Part shown: piece by piece, positions 45,683-54,008 of the stretch
Position numbering within the stretch: the first letter of the stretch is position 1
Layout of the letters: each line of letters begins with the position of its first letter
Assembly (NCBI GenBank): GCA_033344735.1
Contig: JAWPMW010000001.1
Coordinates: 310,001 to 374,000 of the forward strand
Direction of reading: 5' to 3'
Source: Gammaproteobacteria bacterium
Lineage (GTDB): Bacteria; Pseudomonadota; Gammaproteobacteria; UBA4575
Length of the DNA: 64,000 nucleotides
The notes under the pieces: model-generated
What the model saw: only the letters and a program-made list of their open reading frames with translations
Told to the model about the DNA's origin: nothing
Databases searched by the model: none
Position numbers and translations under genes: made by a program

Positions 45683-47089
45683 TTAATTCGAGACTAAGGA
45701 CTGTCCCTCGCACGTGACTTTAAATTTATTTGATGGCGTAACACCAAATATATCGAGGAGTGTTGGTGTTATGTCTAGAATGGAAATGATAGTGTCAGGC
45801 TGCTTGGTATAACTTACATCTTTTGGTAAGAATAGTAGGCCGGAAGGATCATGCTCGCCACTCTTGATGTCTTCCATTTTGTAAAGTGAATCATAGAATT
45901 TAATGCGTCTGTCTTTAACAACTATTTCAGCATCATCCCCGATTGCACTAAATATTTGACTGCCAAAATTGAGAATTCCAGTTTCTTCATATGTTACATC
46001 AAACACTTGGGTATCTTCATCAGCCATCTTGACTTGTGATAACAATTCTACGTAGTAATCAGTTTTGGAAGGATCTTTAATTGTCAATTTGTATTGTTGA
46101 GCCATTATAGGATGGATCTCAACTTGATTGGCATCGATATCTAGCTGGCTTAAAAAAGATAATTCATCTTTCAGGCGGTAGTAGTGCCGGCCGCCAGAGT
46201 TTTCGTATGCTAAATATGGGCGTTGACTTAATGCAGAACAGACGACTAATTTATAGTCATGCTTTTCTGCAATCGTCATAAATTTTCCTAGCAATTGATC
46301 TAGTTTTGAATATCCGAAATAAATTGCATCTTTATAGAGATTGTAGTTTTCTTTGCCAATATTGCTTGAGAATTTTTCCGGTTGAAGGTAACGCCAATAG
46401 GCATGTTGGTAATGAGCAACGCTATTTGAGAAGAATGAAATAAATTTTGGATCCTTATCTTTTATAACTTTTTTTGCTAGATCAAGTTGTATCAAGTCGA
46501 GTAATGTTGCACTTTTCCAGCTATGCTTTTTATGATTGGTTTTTTGTAGAATCAGCTGTTTTATGATTTGAAGTAGGGTGCTGCTGCTTAAACCATTTTT
46601 CCATAGGCTGATTAAAGTTTTCAGGTTGTCTGATACGCTGTTTTTATTGTTATTAGAATGGCCTATGACACTTTCAGATATAAAATTATATGGTTGCTGC
46701 AATTCTTCAGGGTGAGATTTTTGGCTATTACACCATGGGTCTGGAATATATGCACATTGTTCTCCGGTGAATGCTTTTACATTCATTGATCCTATAGATG
46801 CAACATTATGACCATCGTTTTTTATGGCTTGCCAGATATTCTCAAATTTACATCTAGTGCCATCAGTAAGCTCAAACACTTTATGAGTATTATATGATTT
46901 GCCGACATGGATTGAATGCCATTGAATCCATGGTTCTAAATTCGTAGTTTGCTCATCAGATAAAGTATTGAAATACATAGAATCATTACGTAATTTACTG
47001 AAATTCGGCAATCTTCCTTCAGCTATCCATGAGTCTATTAAATCAATGCATATTTCATTGAATTCTAGGAATAATAATTTATTGGGCAT
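45683..47089 (-). CDS. Alkaline-phosphatase-superfamily (type I phosphodiesterase-like) protein
   Basis: A 468-residue soluble protein. The N-terminus (LLFLEFNEICIDLIDSWIAE, GRLPNFSKL) and EPWIQWHSIHVGKSYNTHKV resemble the start of type I phosphodiesterase or sulfatase-like proteins, which bind metal and cleave phosphate or sulfate esters. A C-terminal GEHDPSGLLFL recalls the metal-binding His motif of that superfamily. The usual Thr/Ser nucleophile is not obvious. It is isolated, convergent with the MerR gene (ten-base gap, no terminator). The substrate is unknown. Confidence 0.6.
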   Translation of the reverse strand: MPNKLLFLEFNEICIDLIDSWIAEGRLPNFSKLRNDSMYFNTLSDEQTTNLEPWIQWHSIHVGKSYNTHKVFELTDGTRCKFENIWQAIKNDGHNVASIGSMNVKAFTGEQCAYIPDPWCNSQKSHPEELQQPYNFISESVIGHSNNNKNSVSDNLKTLISLWKNGLSSSTLLQIIKQLILQKTNHKKHSWKSATLLDLIQLDLAKKVIKDKDPKFISFFSNSVAHYQHAYWRYLQPEKFSSNIGKENYNLYKDAIYFGYSKLDQLLGKFMTIAEKHDYKLVVCSALSQRPYLAYENSGGRHYYRLKDELSFLSQLDIDANQVEIHPIMAQQYKLTIKDPSKTDYYVELLSQVKMADEDTQVFDVTYEETGILNFGSQIFSAIGDDAEIVVKDRRIKFYDSLYKMEDIKSGEHDPSGLLFLPKDVSYTKQPDTIISILDITPTLLDIFGVTPSNKFKVTCEGQSLVSN

Positions 47090-47519
47090 GAGCTTAGTTC
47101 TGTTTTATTGCTAGATTTGCGAAATATTAAGTATTAGTAAGCGGATGTTATTGCAGAACGATATTGGAAACTATGAATGAGTACACTTTTTTGCAAGTAG
47201 ATTTAAGGAATATTGCTTTTTCTCGTAAATGACTTAATCCATTTGTCTTGTGACTATTAACTATCTGAATTTTGGTGAGTATTGTTGTTTTTTGTAGAGA
47301 TTTTTAATCTATGCTAACTATGCGCTGCATTTCCATTGATAGTAATGAATAGTAGCTTCAATTTTTCTTTGATCCATTTAACCAACACCTAAATACGCTC
47401 ATCAGTTTCCATAATAACGCTATGTTATTGATTGCTATGTTATTTGCCATTGGAGTCGAACATCGTTTTTGCTTACGTAAAGCGATGATAATAATTATAT
47501 AAATTTTTGAATAATTAAC
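47090..47519. other. Intergenic region, no supported gene
   Basis: These 430 bases lie between two divergent genes and are AT-rich. The only ORFs are short and lack ribosome sites. One weak hairpin is present (CATCG...CGATG around 47459-47485). I see no convincing promoter, RNA gene or repeat. Confidence 0.5.
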
Positions 47520-48308
47520 ATGGTGAGTAATATGCAATCGGAAAATGCAGCTGAGTATAATGACGTGCTCGAAGAACCTCGAGTAAATCATCAAGATAGT
47601 ATTGTACGTGAAAAGTTAGATCAGAGGATTCGCCCTTATTTTTTGATTACAGGGTTCTTGTTTGCTTTCTTATTGTTAGAAATATATCGCTGGTATATGG
47701 ATATTCCCCCAATGCCTATCGTTATTTTTGGATTGTTTGTGGCATCTTTGGTTTTTGTTGTTTATCAACTAGCAGATTATAAAGACCACTTCCGTTTTTT
47801 ATACTTGGGCAAGCGTGGGGAACCATTATTAGCAAACATCATTAAAGAGCATAGTGACCAAACCGGAAGTTCAGTCTACAAAGATGTTGTGGTGGGTAAG
47901 GAGAAGGTCGATTATGTAATTGCGAATCAAACGGGCATAGTGTTAATTAATGTGTGTGACTGGATAACGCCTTCGAATGATGAGGCGATAATAAACTACG
48001 GCAATGAGCAAATTCTTCTCAATGGATATCGACCTGATGCGAATCCTATTGAACCTTTAAAGACAGTTAAGCAATGGATCGAAAATAAGCTCTATGCAAG
48101 TCTTGGTAAGCCAATTGACGTCGAATGTTTGGTGGTTTTCCCTAAATGGTTTGTAAGAGCGCCACGCGAACATGTGGTAGTTCAAGTAATTAATCCACGC
48201 GAAATGAAGAAAGTATTAGAAGAGCGCAGAGAAGTTTTATCTGATAACGATAAAACATTGCTTAACTATCATATTGCTAAGCTAATAAATAAAAATAGGA
48301 TTAGTTAA
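47520..48308 (+). CDS. Membrane protein with NERD-like domain
   Basis: The 262-residue protein has a charged N-terminus and two membrane helices (about 43-62, YFLITGFLFAFLLLEIYRWY; and 68-88, MPIVIFGLFVASLVFVVYQL). A cytoplasmic domain follows with NERD-like features (GKRGEPLLANIIKEH; VVVGKEKVDYVIANQTGIVL; ECLVVFPKWFV). NERD domains are nuclease-related folds of uncertain function; the catalytic residues are not clear here. A start at 47532 is also possible. A strong hairpin follows the stop. Confidence 0.65.
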   Translation: MVSNMQSENAAEYNDVLEEPRVNHQDSIVREKLDQRIRPYFLITGFLFAFLLLEIYRWYMDIPPMPIVIFGLFVASLVFVVYQLADYKDHFRFLYLGKRGEPLLANIIKEHSDQTGSSVYKDVVVGKEKVDYVIANQTGIVLINVCDWITPSNDEAIINYGNEQILLNGYRPDANPIEPLKTVKQWIENKLYASLGKPIDVECLVVFPKWFVRAPREHVVVQVINPREMKKVLEERREVLSDNDKTLLNYHIAKLINKNRIS

Positions 48309-48320
48309 ATTTAATTGTGT

Positions 48321-48350
48321 ATCAAGCACGAGTATTTGCTCGTGCTTGAT
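48321..48350. terminator. Bidirectional hairpin terminator
   Basis: ATCAAGCACGAG (48321-48332) and CTCGTGCTTGAT (48339-48350) form a perfect 12-bp stem with a six-base loop. It sits between the NERD-like gene (plus) and the ferredoxin gene (minus), whose stops face each other. The flanks are AT-rich but the U-tract is modest. Confidence 0.75.
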
Positions 48351-48359
48351 TTAAACTGT

Positions 48360-48674
48360 TTAATTTATAGCGCCTTGCTCAAAATCTACTTCAACTTCAA
48401 TGTCACTTTGAAGTCTGGACTGGCAAGCTAAAACCATTCCATTTTTTAGCTGTTCTCCATCAAGTACGTAAGAAAAATCATTTAATGCCTTAACTTTTCC
48501 ACTCTTAATAGTTGCCCGACATGAGCCACAGCTGCCAACGCGACAATCATGTGGCCACTCGATACCTGCATTCAATGCAGCTTGAAGTAAATTGATTCCG
48601 CCCTTAACTTCAAAACTCTGACCAGAATTGACAATAGTTGCGGTGAAGTCCTTCTTTTTTCCTATTCCAAACAT
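48360..48674 (-). CDS. Plant-type 2Fe-2S ferredoxin
   Basis: A 104-residue soluble electron carrier. The cluster ligands are in DCRVGSCGSCRATI (C-x4-C-x2-C) and, later, LACQSR. The overall fold matches 2Fe-2S ferredoxins and the N-terminal domains of oxygenase reductases. There is no reductase or oxygenase nearby, so its partner cannot be named. The ATG is preceded by TTGGAGATTTAGC. Confidence 0.9.
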   Translation of the reverse strand: MFGIGKKKDFTATIVNSGQSFEVKGGINLLQAALNAGIEWPHDCRVGSCGSCRATIKSGKVKALNDFSYVLDGEQLKNGMVLACQSRLQSDIEVEVDFEQGAIN

Positions 48675-48786
48675 GCTAAATCTCCAAGCTATGTTACTTC
48701 CAATGTATTGCCCTAAAAATTAACAGGGCGGTATATAAATCATAATTTACATATTCATGAAACTTAATTGCATTTAAATCGCTAAT

Positions 48787-48963
48787 CTAGTTAGTAGAAA
48801 TATTAAAAGGTAAGTACGCTGGGCACCATCCCATTACTCCAGTGAATACTGGTATGATTCCAATTACACCCCACCAGGATGAAAATATAAAGCCAATTGT
48901 AATAATTAAGAGTCCAATAAGTATTCTTGCCATCCTCTCTGTATCGCCTACGTTACATACCAT
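48787..48963 (-). CDS. DUF2892 (YgaP-like) small inner-membrane protein
   Basis: A 58-residue protein too short for many gene finders. It matches the DUF2892 pattern: MVCNVGDTERMARILIGLLI, two membrane helices, GIIPVFTGVMGWCPAYLPF, ending ISTN. The N-terminal xCNVG..eR..R and the GxxGxCP motif are diagnostic. GGGGTAATTAATT precedes the ATG. DUF2892 proteins often accompany rhodanese or sulfur-handling genes, but none is adjacent. Confidence 0.9.
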   Translation of the reverse strand: MVCNVGDTERMARILIGLLIITIGFIFSSWWGVIGIIPVFTGVMGWCPAYLPFNISTN

Positions 48964-49066
48964 AATTAATTACCCCAGTTAAAATAGTGTTATTTGTCTG
49001 TCTGTCAATAATAAATAGTCTTACGATTGTGTGCAATATACTACGTATAATTAAAGGGACCTAGCA

Positions 49067-49092
49067 GGAACTGAATCTTCGTACAGGATAAT
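49067..49092 (+). promoter_or_regulatory. Possible ECF-type promoter of the sigma/anti-sigma operon
   Basis: GGAACT at 49067-49072 matches the -35 element of many ECF promoters. The -10 element is not clear; bases 16-18 downstream read GGATAATGC. Autoregulation of ECF operons is common, which is why I note it. The leader would be about 95 bases. Confidence 0.35.
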
Positions 49093-49149
49093 GCTGAGTT
49101 TCTGCGTTTTAAAGATCTTTTGCATCCTAAGCTTGGAGGAGCTCCCCGT

Positions 49150-49179
49150 ATGTCGATTTGTGTGATATTAATCGTCTAA
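49150..49179 (+). CDS. Nine-codon leader ORF before the ECF sigma gene
   Basis: ATG at 49150 follows GGAGGAG (49135-49141) with an ideal eight-base gap and runs nine codons (MSICVILIV) to a TAA, thirteen bases before the sigma-factor ATG. The sigma gene itself has no ribosome site, so it may be translated by re-initiation after this leader. The leader is in the same frame as the sigma gene. GGAG..CTCC around the ribosome site could form a small hairpin. Confidence 0.5.
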   Translation: MSICVILIV

Positions 49180-49191
49180 ATTGAAAATATT

Positions 49192-49746
49192 ATGAAAGAT
49201 AGTCTTGATCAGTCAGGTCTTAGAGTTATGAATACAAAAGAGCAAGGGTTTGAGTCCATGGTTCACGCCTATTCGAAAGATCTTTATAGATACGGATATT
49301 GGTTGAGCAAGGACAGTGCGATTGCTGAAGATTTGGTGCAAGAGACATTTTTACGTGCCTGGCGAGCAATTGATTCACTAAAAGATGCTAATGCGGCAAA
49401 AAGTTGGCTTTTTACTATCCTTCGACGTGAGAATGCACGTCGGTTTGAGAAAAAAAGTTCTCAAGCAGAATTAACCACCTTAGATGATGAAATGGTGGAA
49501 GTGTTTGCAACTGTAGATGATGATTTCGCAAATGTAGACAATATAGCCGTTCGTGCCGCACTGCGACAATTGCCAGCATCATATGCCGAGCCATTGGTGT
49601 TACAAGTCATCGGTGGGTATTCATGTGATGAGATCGCTACCATCATAAATGCTAAACCTGGCGCGGTAATGACACGAGTGTTTAGAGCCAGACAAAAATT
49701 AAGAAAGCTACTTGAAGAGGATGAGACCAATGTGGTCTCAATATAG
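49192..49746 (+). CDS. ECF-family RNA polymerase sigma factor
   Basis: The 184-residue product has sigma region 2 (MVHAYSKDLYRYGYWLSKDS, AEDLVQETFLRAWRAIDSL, AAKSWLFTILRRENARRFEK) and region 4 (ALRQLPASYAEPLVLQVIGG, YSCDEIATIINAKPGAVMTR). It is an RpoE-like group IV sigma factor. It is followed after two bases by a gene for a putative membrane anti-sigma. No ribosome site lies right before the ATG; a leader ORF may supply translation. Confidence 0.93.
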   Translation: MKDSLDQSGLRVMNTKEQGFESMVHAYSKDLYRYGYWLSKDSAIAEDLVQETFLRAWRAIDSLKDANAAKSWLFTILRRENARRFEKKSSQAELTTLDDEMVEVFATVDDDFANVDNIAVRAALRQLPASYAEPLVLQVIGGYSCDEIATIINAKPGAVMTRVFRARQKLRKLLEEDETNVVSI

Positions 49747-49748
49747 TT

Positions 49749-50462
49749 ATGGATGACATGAATTGCTTGGCGGCGAGACGCATTATTACTACCGATATTA
49801 CAGATAAGAGTAGTGCTTTTGTGAGCCATGTTAATGGTTGTCCAACGTGTAAATCTTTTTACGAGAAACAGTTGAAGTTCAATTCTGTACTTAAAAAAGC
49901 AGTAGATGTAGATGTCCCTGAAGGGTTGGCTGCTCGCATATTAGTTGAGCATAATCTTAACAAGAAAAAAGAAAAAGAAGGTGCAAACAAATTTCGATGG
50001 AGTGCAATAGCGGCTAGTGTCATACTTGTTTTTGCTGTGTCAATTGTGTCTACCATTAATACACCTCCTGCAATAGCTGAAGTGATTTTAGAGCATGCTC
50101 ATGAAGAACTATGGGTATTGGAAGATAAAGGCCATGTCACACTTGAAAGTCTTAATCAGTTGTTAAAACCTCATGGTGTGAGAGCTAACGAAAATATTGG
50201 TTATGCTACGCATGCTGGTAACTGCGTAATTCAAGATCAAGTGGGCGTGCATATCGTGTTTGCTGGTGAGAATGCACCAGTGACATTAATTGTTTTCCCG
50301 AAAGAGTTGGACAATGAAAAAAGTGTGCGTATTAGCGATCATTTTTTCAAGGGGGTCCTAATGAATACCAATAAAGGTACATTAGCGATATTGTCTGAAG
50401 ATGAAGAGTCGTTGAAGCTATTTGAAGCTAGATTAAATAGCTCCTTGATGACATTCATTTAA
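49749..50462 (+). CDS. Putative membrane anti-sigma factor (DUF3379-like)
   Basis: The 237-residue protein has a cytosolic N-terminus with the zinc-type motif HVNGCPTC (H-x3-C-x2-C, about residues 27-34), as in ZAS anti-sigmas. A single membrane helix follows (about 78-96, WSAIAASVILVFAVSIVSTI) and then a periplasmic domain resembling DUF3379 (EVILEHAHEELWVLEDKGHV; KPHGVRANENIGYATHAGNC). It probably holds the ECF sigma at the membrane. The signal is unknown. Confidence 0.82.
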   Translation: MDDMNCLAARRIITTDITDKSSAFVSHVNGCPTCKSFYEKQLKFNSVLKKAVDVDVPEGLAARILVEHNLNKKKEKEGANKFRWSAIAASVILVFAVSIVSTINTPPAIAEVILEHAHEELWVLEDKGHVTLESLNQLLKPHGVRANENIGYATHAGNCVIQDQVGVHIVFAGENAPVTLIVFPKELDNEKSVRISDHFFKGVLMNTNKGTLAILSEDEESLKLFEARLNSSLMTFI

Positions 50463-50478
50463 ATAAATCTCAATATTT

Positions 50479-50513
50479 AAAAAAGCGCCTCCATAATTGG
50501 AAGCGCTTTTTTT
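50479..50513. terminator. Bidirectional terminator between anti-sigma gene and sat
   Basis: An A-run, stem AGCGC-c-TCC / GGA-a-GCGCT (one mismatch) with loop ATAATT, and a T-run of seven make a classical terminator usable in both directions. It lies in the 55-base gap between convergent genes. Confidence 0.88.
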
Positions 50514-50517
50514 ATGT

Positions 50518-51702
50518 CTAACTATTTTGGTAATGTTCCATGAGAATTTTAGCAACTTCAGGTCTGGCGAACTCCATAGGTAAGTCTTCACCGGCTGCTA
50601 ACATCTCACGAACCTTAGTGCCAGAAAGCAACACAAAGTCTTCTTTACTATGATCAGGTGCGTCGCGCATCATGACAACTTTATCTAGTTTCTTTGAATA
50701 TGCAGTATGGTCAGCATTAAAAATTTCTATTTCTAATGCACCATTGGGTACTTGATCATCAAAGATCGTTTGTGCATCAAATGCGCCATAGTAATCTCCA
50801 ACACCAGCATGATCGCGGCCGATAATGAAATGTGTGCAACCACAATTTTGTCTAAACACAGCGTGTAATACCGCTTCCCTAGGGCCAGCATAAAGCATGT
50901 CAAAGCCATAGCCTGTTATCATCACAGTGTTTGTAGGGAAGTATAATTCCACCATCTTACGGATGGCTGCATCACGCACAGGAGCAGGGATGTCACCAGG
51001 CTTTAGTTGGCCTAGTAACATATGTATGAGTACTCCATCTGCATGTGTAGCTTCTTTGGCCATCTTGCATAGCTCTTCATGAGCACGATGCATAGGATTA
51101 CGCGTTTGGAAAGCAACAGTTTTATTCCAACCTCGTTCTTCAATTTCTGAACGAATTTGTCCTGCAGTTCTGAAGGTGCCAGGAAAATCTGTTTCGAAAT
51201 AGCTGAAATTCAATACTTCTACCGGTCCTGAAACTACGTAATTACCAAGAGAAGTGAAAGTAGCTACACCGGGATGTTGTTTATCTTTAGTGGCGTAGAC
51301 TTTTTCAGTAATGAGATTTAATTCTTCATCGCTGAGTTGCTCAATGTTATCAACTGTTTGTATAGCGATAACTGGGTTTCCATCTACGTTTGGATCCAGT
51401 AAAGCAATTCTTTTGTGTCCGCTTATTTTGGAAACGTCTTCACATAAATTTAATACGGGTGTTGGCCAAAATAGGCCAGTACTTGTATGCAGGTTATTGG
51501 CAATTGAAATGGCATCCGCCTTATTCATGTAGCCTGCTAGGGGAGTAAAATATCCGGCACCAAGCATAACTGCATTTGCCGCGGTGGCAGAATTGACTAG
51601 TAATCTAGGTAGCGTCTCTGCTTCCTTTAATAGTGCAGCACGCTGCTCATCATTTTCCACATAAAGTGGGGTGAGCTGTGCACTTCCATGCGGTTTTATC
51701 AT
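50518..51702 (-). CDS. sat: Sulfate adenylyltransferase (ATP sulfurylase)
   Basis: Sat interconverts sulfate plus ATP with adenosine phosphosulfate. The 394-residue homooligomeric type starts MIKPHGSAQLTPLYVENDEQ and includes TAANAVMLGAGYFTPLAGYM. It carries the nucleotide motif QTRNPMHRAHEELC and GRDHAGVGDYYGAFDAQTIF. It resembles the enzyme that in sulfur oxidisers forms ATP from APS; assimilatory CysDN is different. No apr or dsr genes are in the window, so the direction of the reaction is inference. RBS GGAGGAG is strong. Confidence 0.95.
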   Translation of the reverse strand: MIKPHGSAQLTPLYVENDEQRAALLKEAETLPRLLVNSATAANAVMLGAGYFTPLAGYMNKADAISIANNLHTSTGLFWPTPVLNLCEDVSKISGHKRIALLDPNVDGNPVIAIQTVDNIEQLSDEELNLITEKVYATKDKQHPGVATFTSLGNYVVSGPVEVLNFSYFETDFPGTFRTAGQIRSEIEERGWNKTVAFQTRNPMHRAHEELCKMAKEATHADGVLIHMLLGQLKPGDIPAPVRDAAIRKMVELYFPTNTVMITGYGFDMLYAGPREAVLHAVFRQNCGCTHFIIGRDHAGVGDYYGAFDAQTIFDDQVPNGALEIEIFNADHTAYSKKLDKVVMMRDAPDHSKEDFVLLSGTKVREMLAAGEDLPMEFARPEVAKILMEHYQNS

Positions 51703-52328
51703 CGCAATCTCCTCCTGGTTAAATTTATGTCGATATTATTATTTTCTATCTGTATTGGTAGGTGAATAGACTATATCTAATGTTCTCGTCTACTCGTATA
51801 AGAATAGTATCACTAACACAAATACACGCAAACTTAGTGGCCTTATTTACTTCATTATTCTTTTAAACCTGCAGCTCCAATTTCTGTAATTAAACAGGCT
51901 TTGCCAAATGCAATTTTTGGTCAGAAAAATGTGGCTAATATTTTTGCATTTCTCTCTTATAGACGGCGTCTTCAAGCACTTCTCCTTTCAATGGTATTGG
52001 CCTTGATTCAGGTCTCTTTATAATTAACTGCTGGCTGAATGATTTGAGGTGTTTAATTAAAAATTTGTGCTTCAATCATGTTAAATCTCTTTATATTTGT
52101 GAATTCATTTAATTTTGAATTAAGTGATAGTTGTTTGGCGAAAAACTCACCAACAATTAGTGAGATATACGGTGTTAACTTGTTTTTTCCTGTAAAAAAT
52201 TCTATCTGAAAAATGTTCTATCTACTTAAAATCTAAATAAAAAATGTTAATCCGATCACATCGTATTTTAGGACACCATGCTAATCTGAATTCGTAATTT
52301 TTAAGTAGCTATCTCAAGGAATTTATTT
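51703..52328. other. Long intergenic region between sat and a small membrane gene
   Basis: These 626 bases contain no ORF with a clear ribosome site. The minus-strand part 51935-52075 has a 46-codon frame of protein-like composition, listed separately. The plus-strand end (52200-52328) is AT-rich and presumably holds the promoter of the 65-residue gene. I saw no repeat, RNA gene or terminator. Confidence 0.5.
51935..52075 (-). CDS. Possible small protein or gene remnant, 46 codons
   Basis: A minus-strand frame opens at a TTG (52075) and runs 46 codons to TAG. Its second half reads like real protein (KRPESRPIPLKGEVLEDAVY, then KREMQKY). The start is unconvincing: AAAGAG lies upstream at a long distance. 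Just downstream, in another frame, 18 codons (AFGKACLITEIGAAGLKE) also look protein-like before a TAA, so this may be a frameshifted remnant. No family recognised. Confidence 0.3.
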   Translation of the reverse strand: MKHKFLIKHLKSFSQQLIIKRPESRPIPLKGEVLEDAVYKREMQKY

Positions 52329-52526
52329 ATGTTGTTAACAAGTGCGGTCATCGTTGCTTGGTTTGCCGGTTTGCTAGTGATGTTCAATGGTTTTGAACGT
52401 TCTCAGGAACTGAAGTCAGGAGCACTTATCGTTGATCATCAAAAACGCAATAAATTTACCTTTGGCTTGAGTATTTATCTTGTAGTAAGTTTAGGGCTGC
52501 TAGTAGTCTTTATCACCAACGCATAA
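52329..52526 (+). CDS. Small two-helix membrane protein, 65 residues
   Basis: The product has two hydrophobic helices (about 4-19, TSAVIVAWFAGLLVMF; and 44-62, FGLSIYLVVSLGLLVVFITN) joined by a polar loop (NGFERSQELKSGALIVDHQK). RBS CAAGGAATTTATTT precedes the ATG. I recognise no family. It stands alone, with msrB convergent downstream. Confidence 0.65.
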   Translation: MLLTSAVIVAWFAGLLVMFNGFERSQELKSGALIVDHQKRNKFTFGLSIYLVVSLGLLVVFITNA

Positions 52527-52571
52527 TAGCAATATTTCTAGCTGTATTAGTTTGTAGATCCTCACAATTCT

Positions 52572-53078
52572 TTACGTAGCCACAAAATGCAATGAGATAC
52601 CATTGTTGCACCAACGTTCTCCTGTTGGTAATGGTCCATCCATGAATAAATGGCCATGATGCCCCTCACAACGTGCACATTTATAACCTCTCTGTGGTGG
52701 AATTGCAGACAAATCAGTATAGGTCACTAAGTGTCCGCGGATATGATCGGTAAAACTAGGCCAGCCAGTATTACTTTCATACTTCATTTCTGAAGTAAAA
52801 AGATCTAAGTTACAGCCTTGGCAGAAATATACCCCAGGTCGCCACTCTCTGTTTAATGGGCTCGACCGGCGTAATTCAGTTTTACCTTTTCTTAGCACAT
52901 GATAAGCATCCTCGGATAATCTTTGCTTCCATTCTTTATCGCTGAGCTCTAACGTTTCAATGTCACTTGCTGCTGTATATAATTGTTTGCTCTTGCCAGA
53001 TAGTATCTGTAAATAGACAAATCCTCCAAAGCCAAATAAGGCTAATAAGAGAGTTCTGCGTGATTTAGATAGTTTCAT
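52572..53078 (-). CDS. msrB: MsrB, methionine-R-sulfoxide reductase, membrane-anchored or exported
   Basis: MsrB reduces methionine-R-sulfoxide. The 168-residue product starts with basic residues and a hydrophobic helix (about 9-26, TLLLALFGFGGFVYLQI), so it is probably anchored on the periplasmic side. The SelR domain has zinc pairs GVYFCQGC and KCARCEGHHGHLF, plus NTGWPSF and the catalytic Cys in ERWCNNGISLHF. The catalytic region RWCNNGISL varies from the usual RYCINSASL, but Cys and Asn are kept. Confidence 0.93.
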   Translation of the reverse strand: MKLSKSRRTLLLALFGFGGFVYLQILSGKSKQLYTAASDIETLELSDKEWKQRLSEDAYHVLRKGKTELRRSSPLNREWRPGVYFCQGCNLDLFTSEMKYESNTGWPSFTDHIRGHLVTYTDLSAIPPQRGYKCARCEGHHGHLFMDGPLPTGERWCNNGISLHFVAT

Positions 53079-53188
53079 GTTGCTTTAATGTGTTGGCTAT
53101 AATAACTATTAGACCATGTATACACAGTGTAATCTTACACTTCAGTTAGATGATTTAGTGATCACTATATACAAAAGCTATTAATAAT

Positions 53189-53488
53189 ATGAGCAATAAT
53201 CCAGCAGACGTTAAACAATATTTTCTTAAAATCAATCGCAATCTGACTTCTGGCCTGGTGGCTGTCTTAATTGTGGCTTCTGCGCTGTTTTGGTACACAA
53301 AAGTAGTGACACTGGAGAACTCTTCATTTTGGATAGGAGCGGCATTTATGCTGTTAGCTATAGTATTTTACCAATTACCTTTTGTGAGTTTTCTGCTCAC
53401 ACGACGTCACTTTGATAGTGTCGATAGAAGTAACATAGAAATTCTAGATGCAGATTGGAAAACGTTTAGAAAGTGGGTGGAGTCTTAA
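53189..53488 (+). CDS. Hypothetical two-helix membrane protein, 99 residues
   Basis: Two membrane helices (about 19-36, LTSGLVAVLIVASALFWY; and 45-68, SFWIGAAFMLLAIVFYQLPF) precede a short charged C-terminus (HFDSVDRSNIEILDADWKTF). I recognise no family. The RBS is weak. It is alone between msrB (divergent) and the PilZ gene. Confidence 0.6.
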   Translation: MSNNPADVKQYFLKINRNLTSGLVAVLIVASALFWYTKVVTLENSSFWIGAAFMLLAIVFYQLPFVSFLLTRRHFDSVDRSNIEILDADWKTFRKWVES

Positions 53489-53652
53489 TTGTAAATATTA
53501 ATTATTTACCACAGTTTGAGCGACCGCATAGGCTTGAATCTGGGAATATTGTCGGAATACCTCCAACTCATAGATGTATTTTATAGTAGCCTGTGGATAG
53601 CCTCTAAAAAGGCTGGGAATTGGTCAATTTGTCTAAATTAACGGAAAATAGT

Positions 53653-53994
53653 ATGCATTATCCTCGTAGTAAGCGAGAACCTATCGATGGTGAAGTGATA
53701 ATCAAACGCCCTGGTAAGCCGACATTGAAGTCAAAGCAAGGCAACGTCAGTGATGGGGGGCTATACGTGAATCTACCAAATAATCATGATCTTCAGAAAG
53801 GACGTCGTGTTGAAGTCATTGTGGTACGTGAAAATGGCACAGTACGAGATATGCAAAGAATGTCAGGTATCGTTATAAGAATTGATGAGCAAGGTGTTGC
53901 CATGGTGATCTATAAGGCTGACCAATTGCGCCGTGGGGATGCTGATGAGTCCAATCTTACAAAACTTAATGTTAATTCACCTAAAACTTCATAG
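53653..53994 (+). CDS. PilZ-domain protein
   Basis: PilZ domains bind cyclic di-GMP. The 113-residue product starts near the arginine motif (HYPRSKREPIDGEVIIKRPG, an RxxR rather than the usual RxxxR) and has the second motif as GNVSDGGLYVNL (N-x-S-x-x-G). VRIDEQGVAMVIYKAD-like strands complete the barrel. I chose ATG 53653; a TTG at 53620 would add eleven residues. It could be a flagellar or pilus c-di-GMP effector, but it lies far from those genes. Confidence 0.82.
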   Translation: MHYPRSKREPIDGEVIIKRPGKPTLKSKQGNVSDGGLYVNLPNNHDLQKGRRVEVIVVRENGTVRDMQRMSGIVIRIDEQGVAMVIYKADQLRRGDADESNLTKLNVNSPKTS

Positions 53995-54008
53995 TGATTC
54001 CTGTTAAA

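Noticed and set aside
47429-47503. A 25-26 codon hydrophobic ORF before the NERD-like gene
   Set aside because: No ribosome site in front of its ATG and an AT-rich context; nothing sets it apart from chance.
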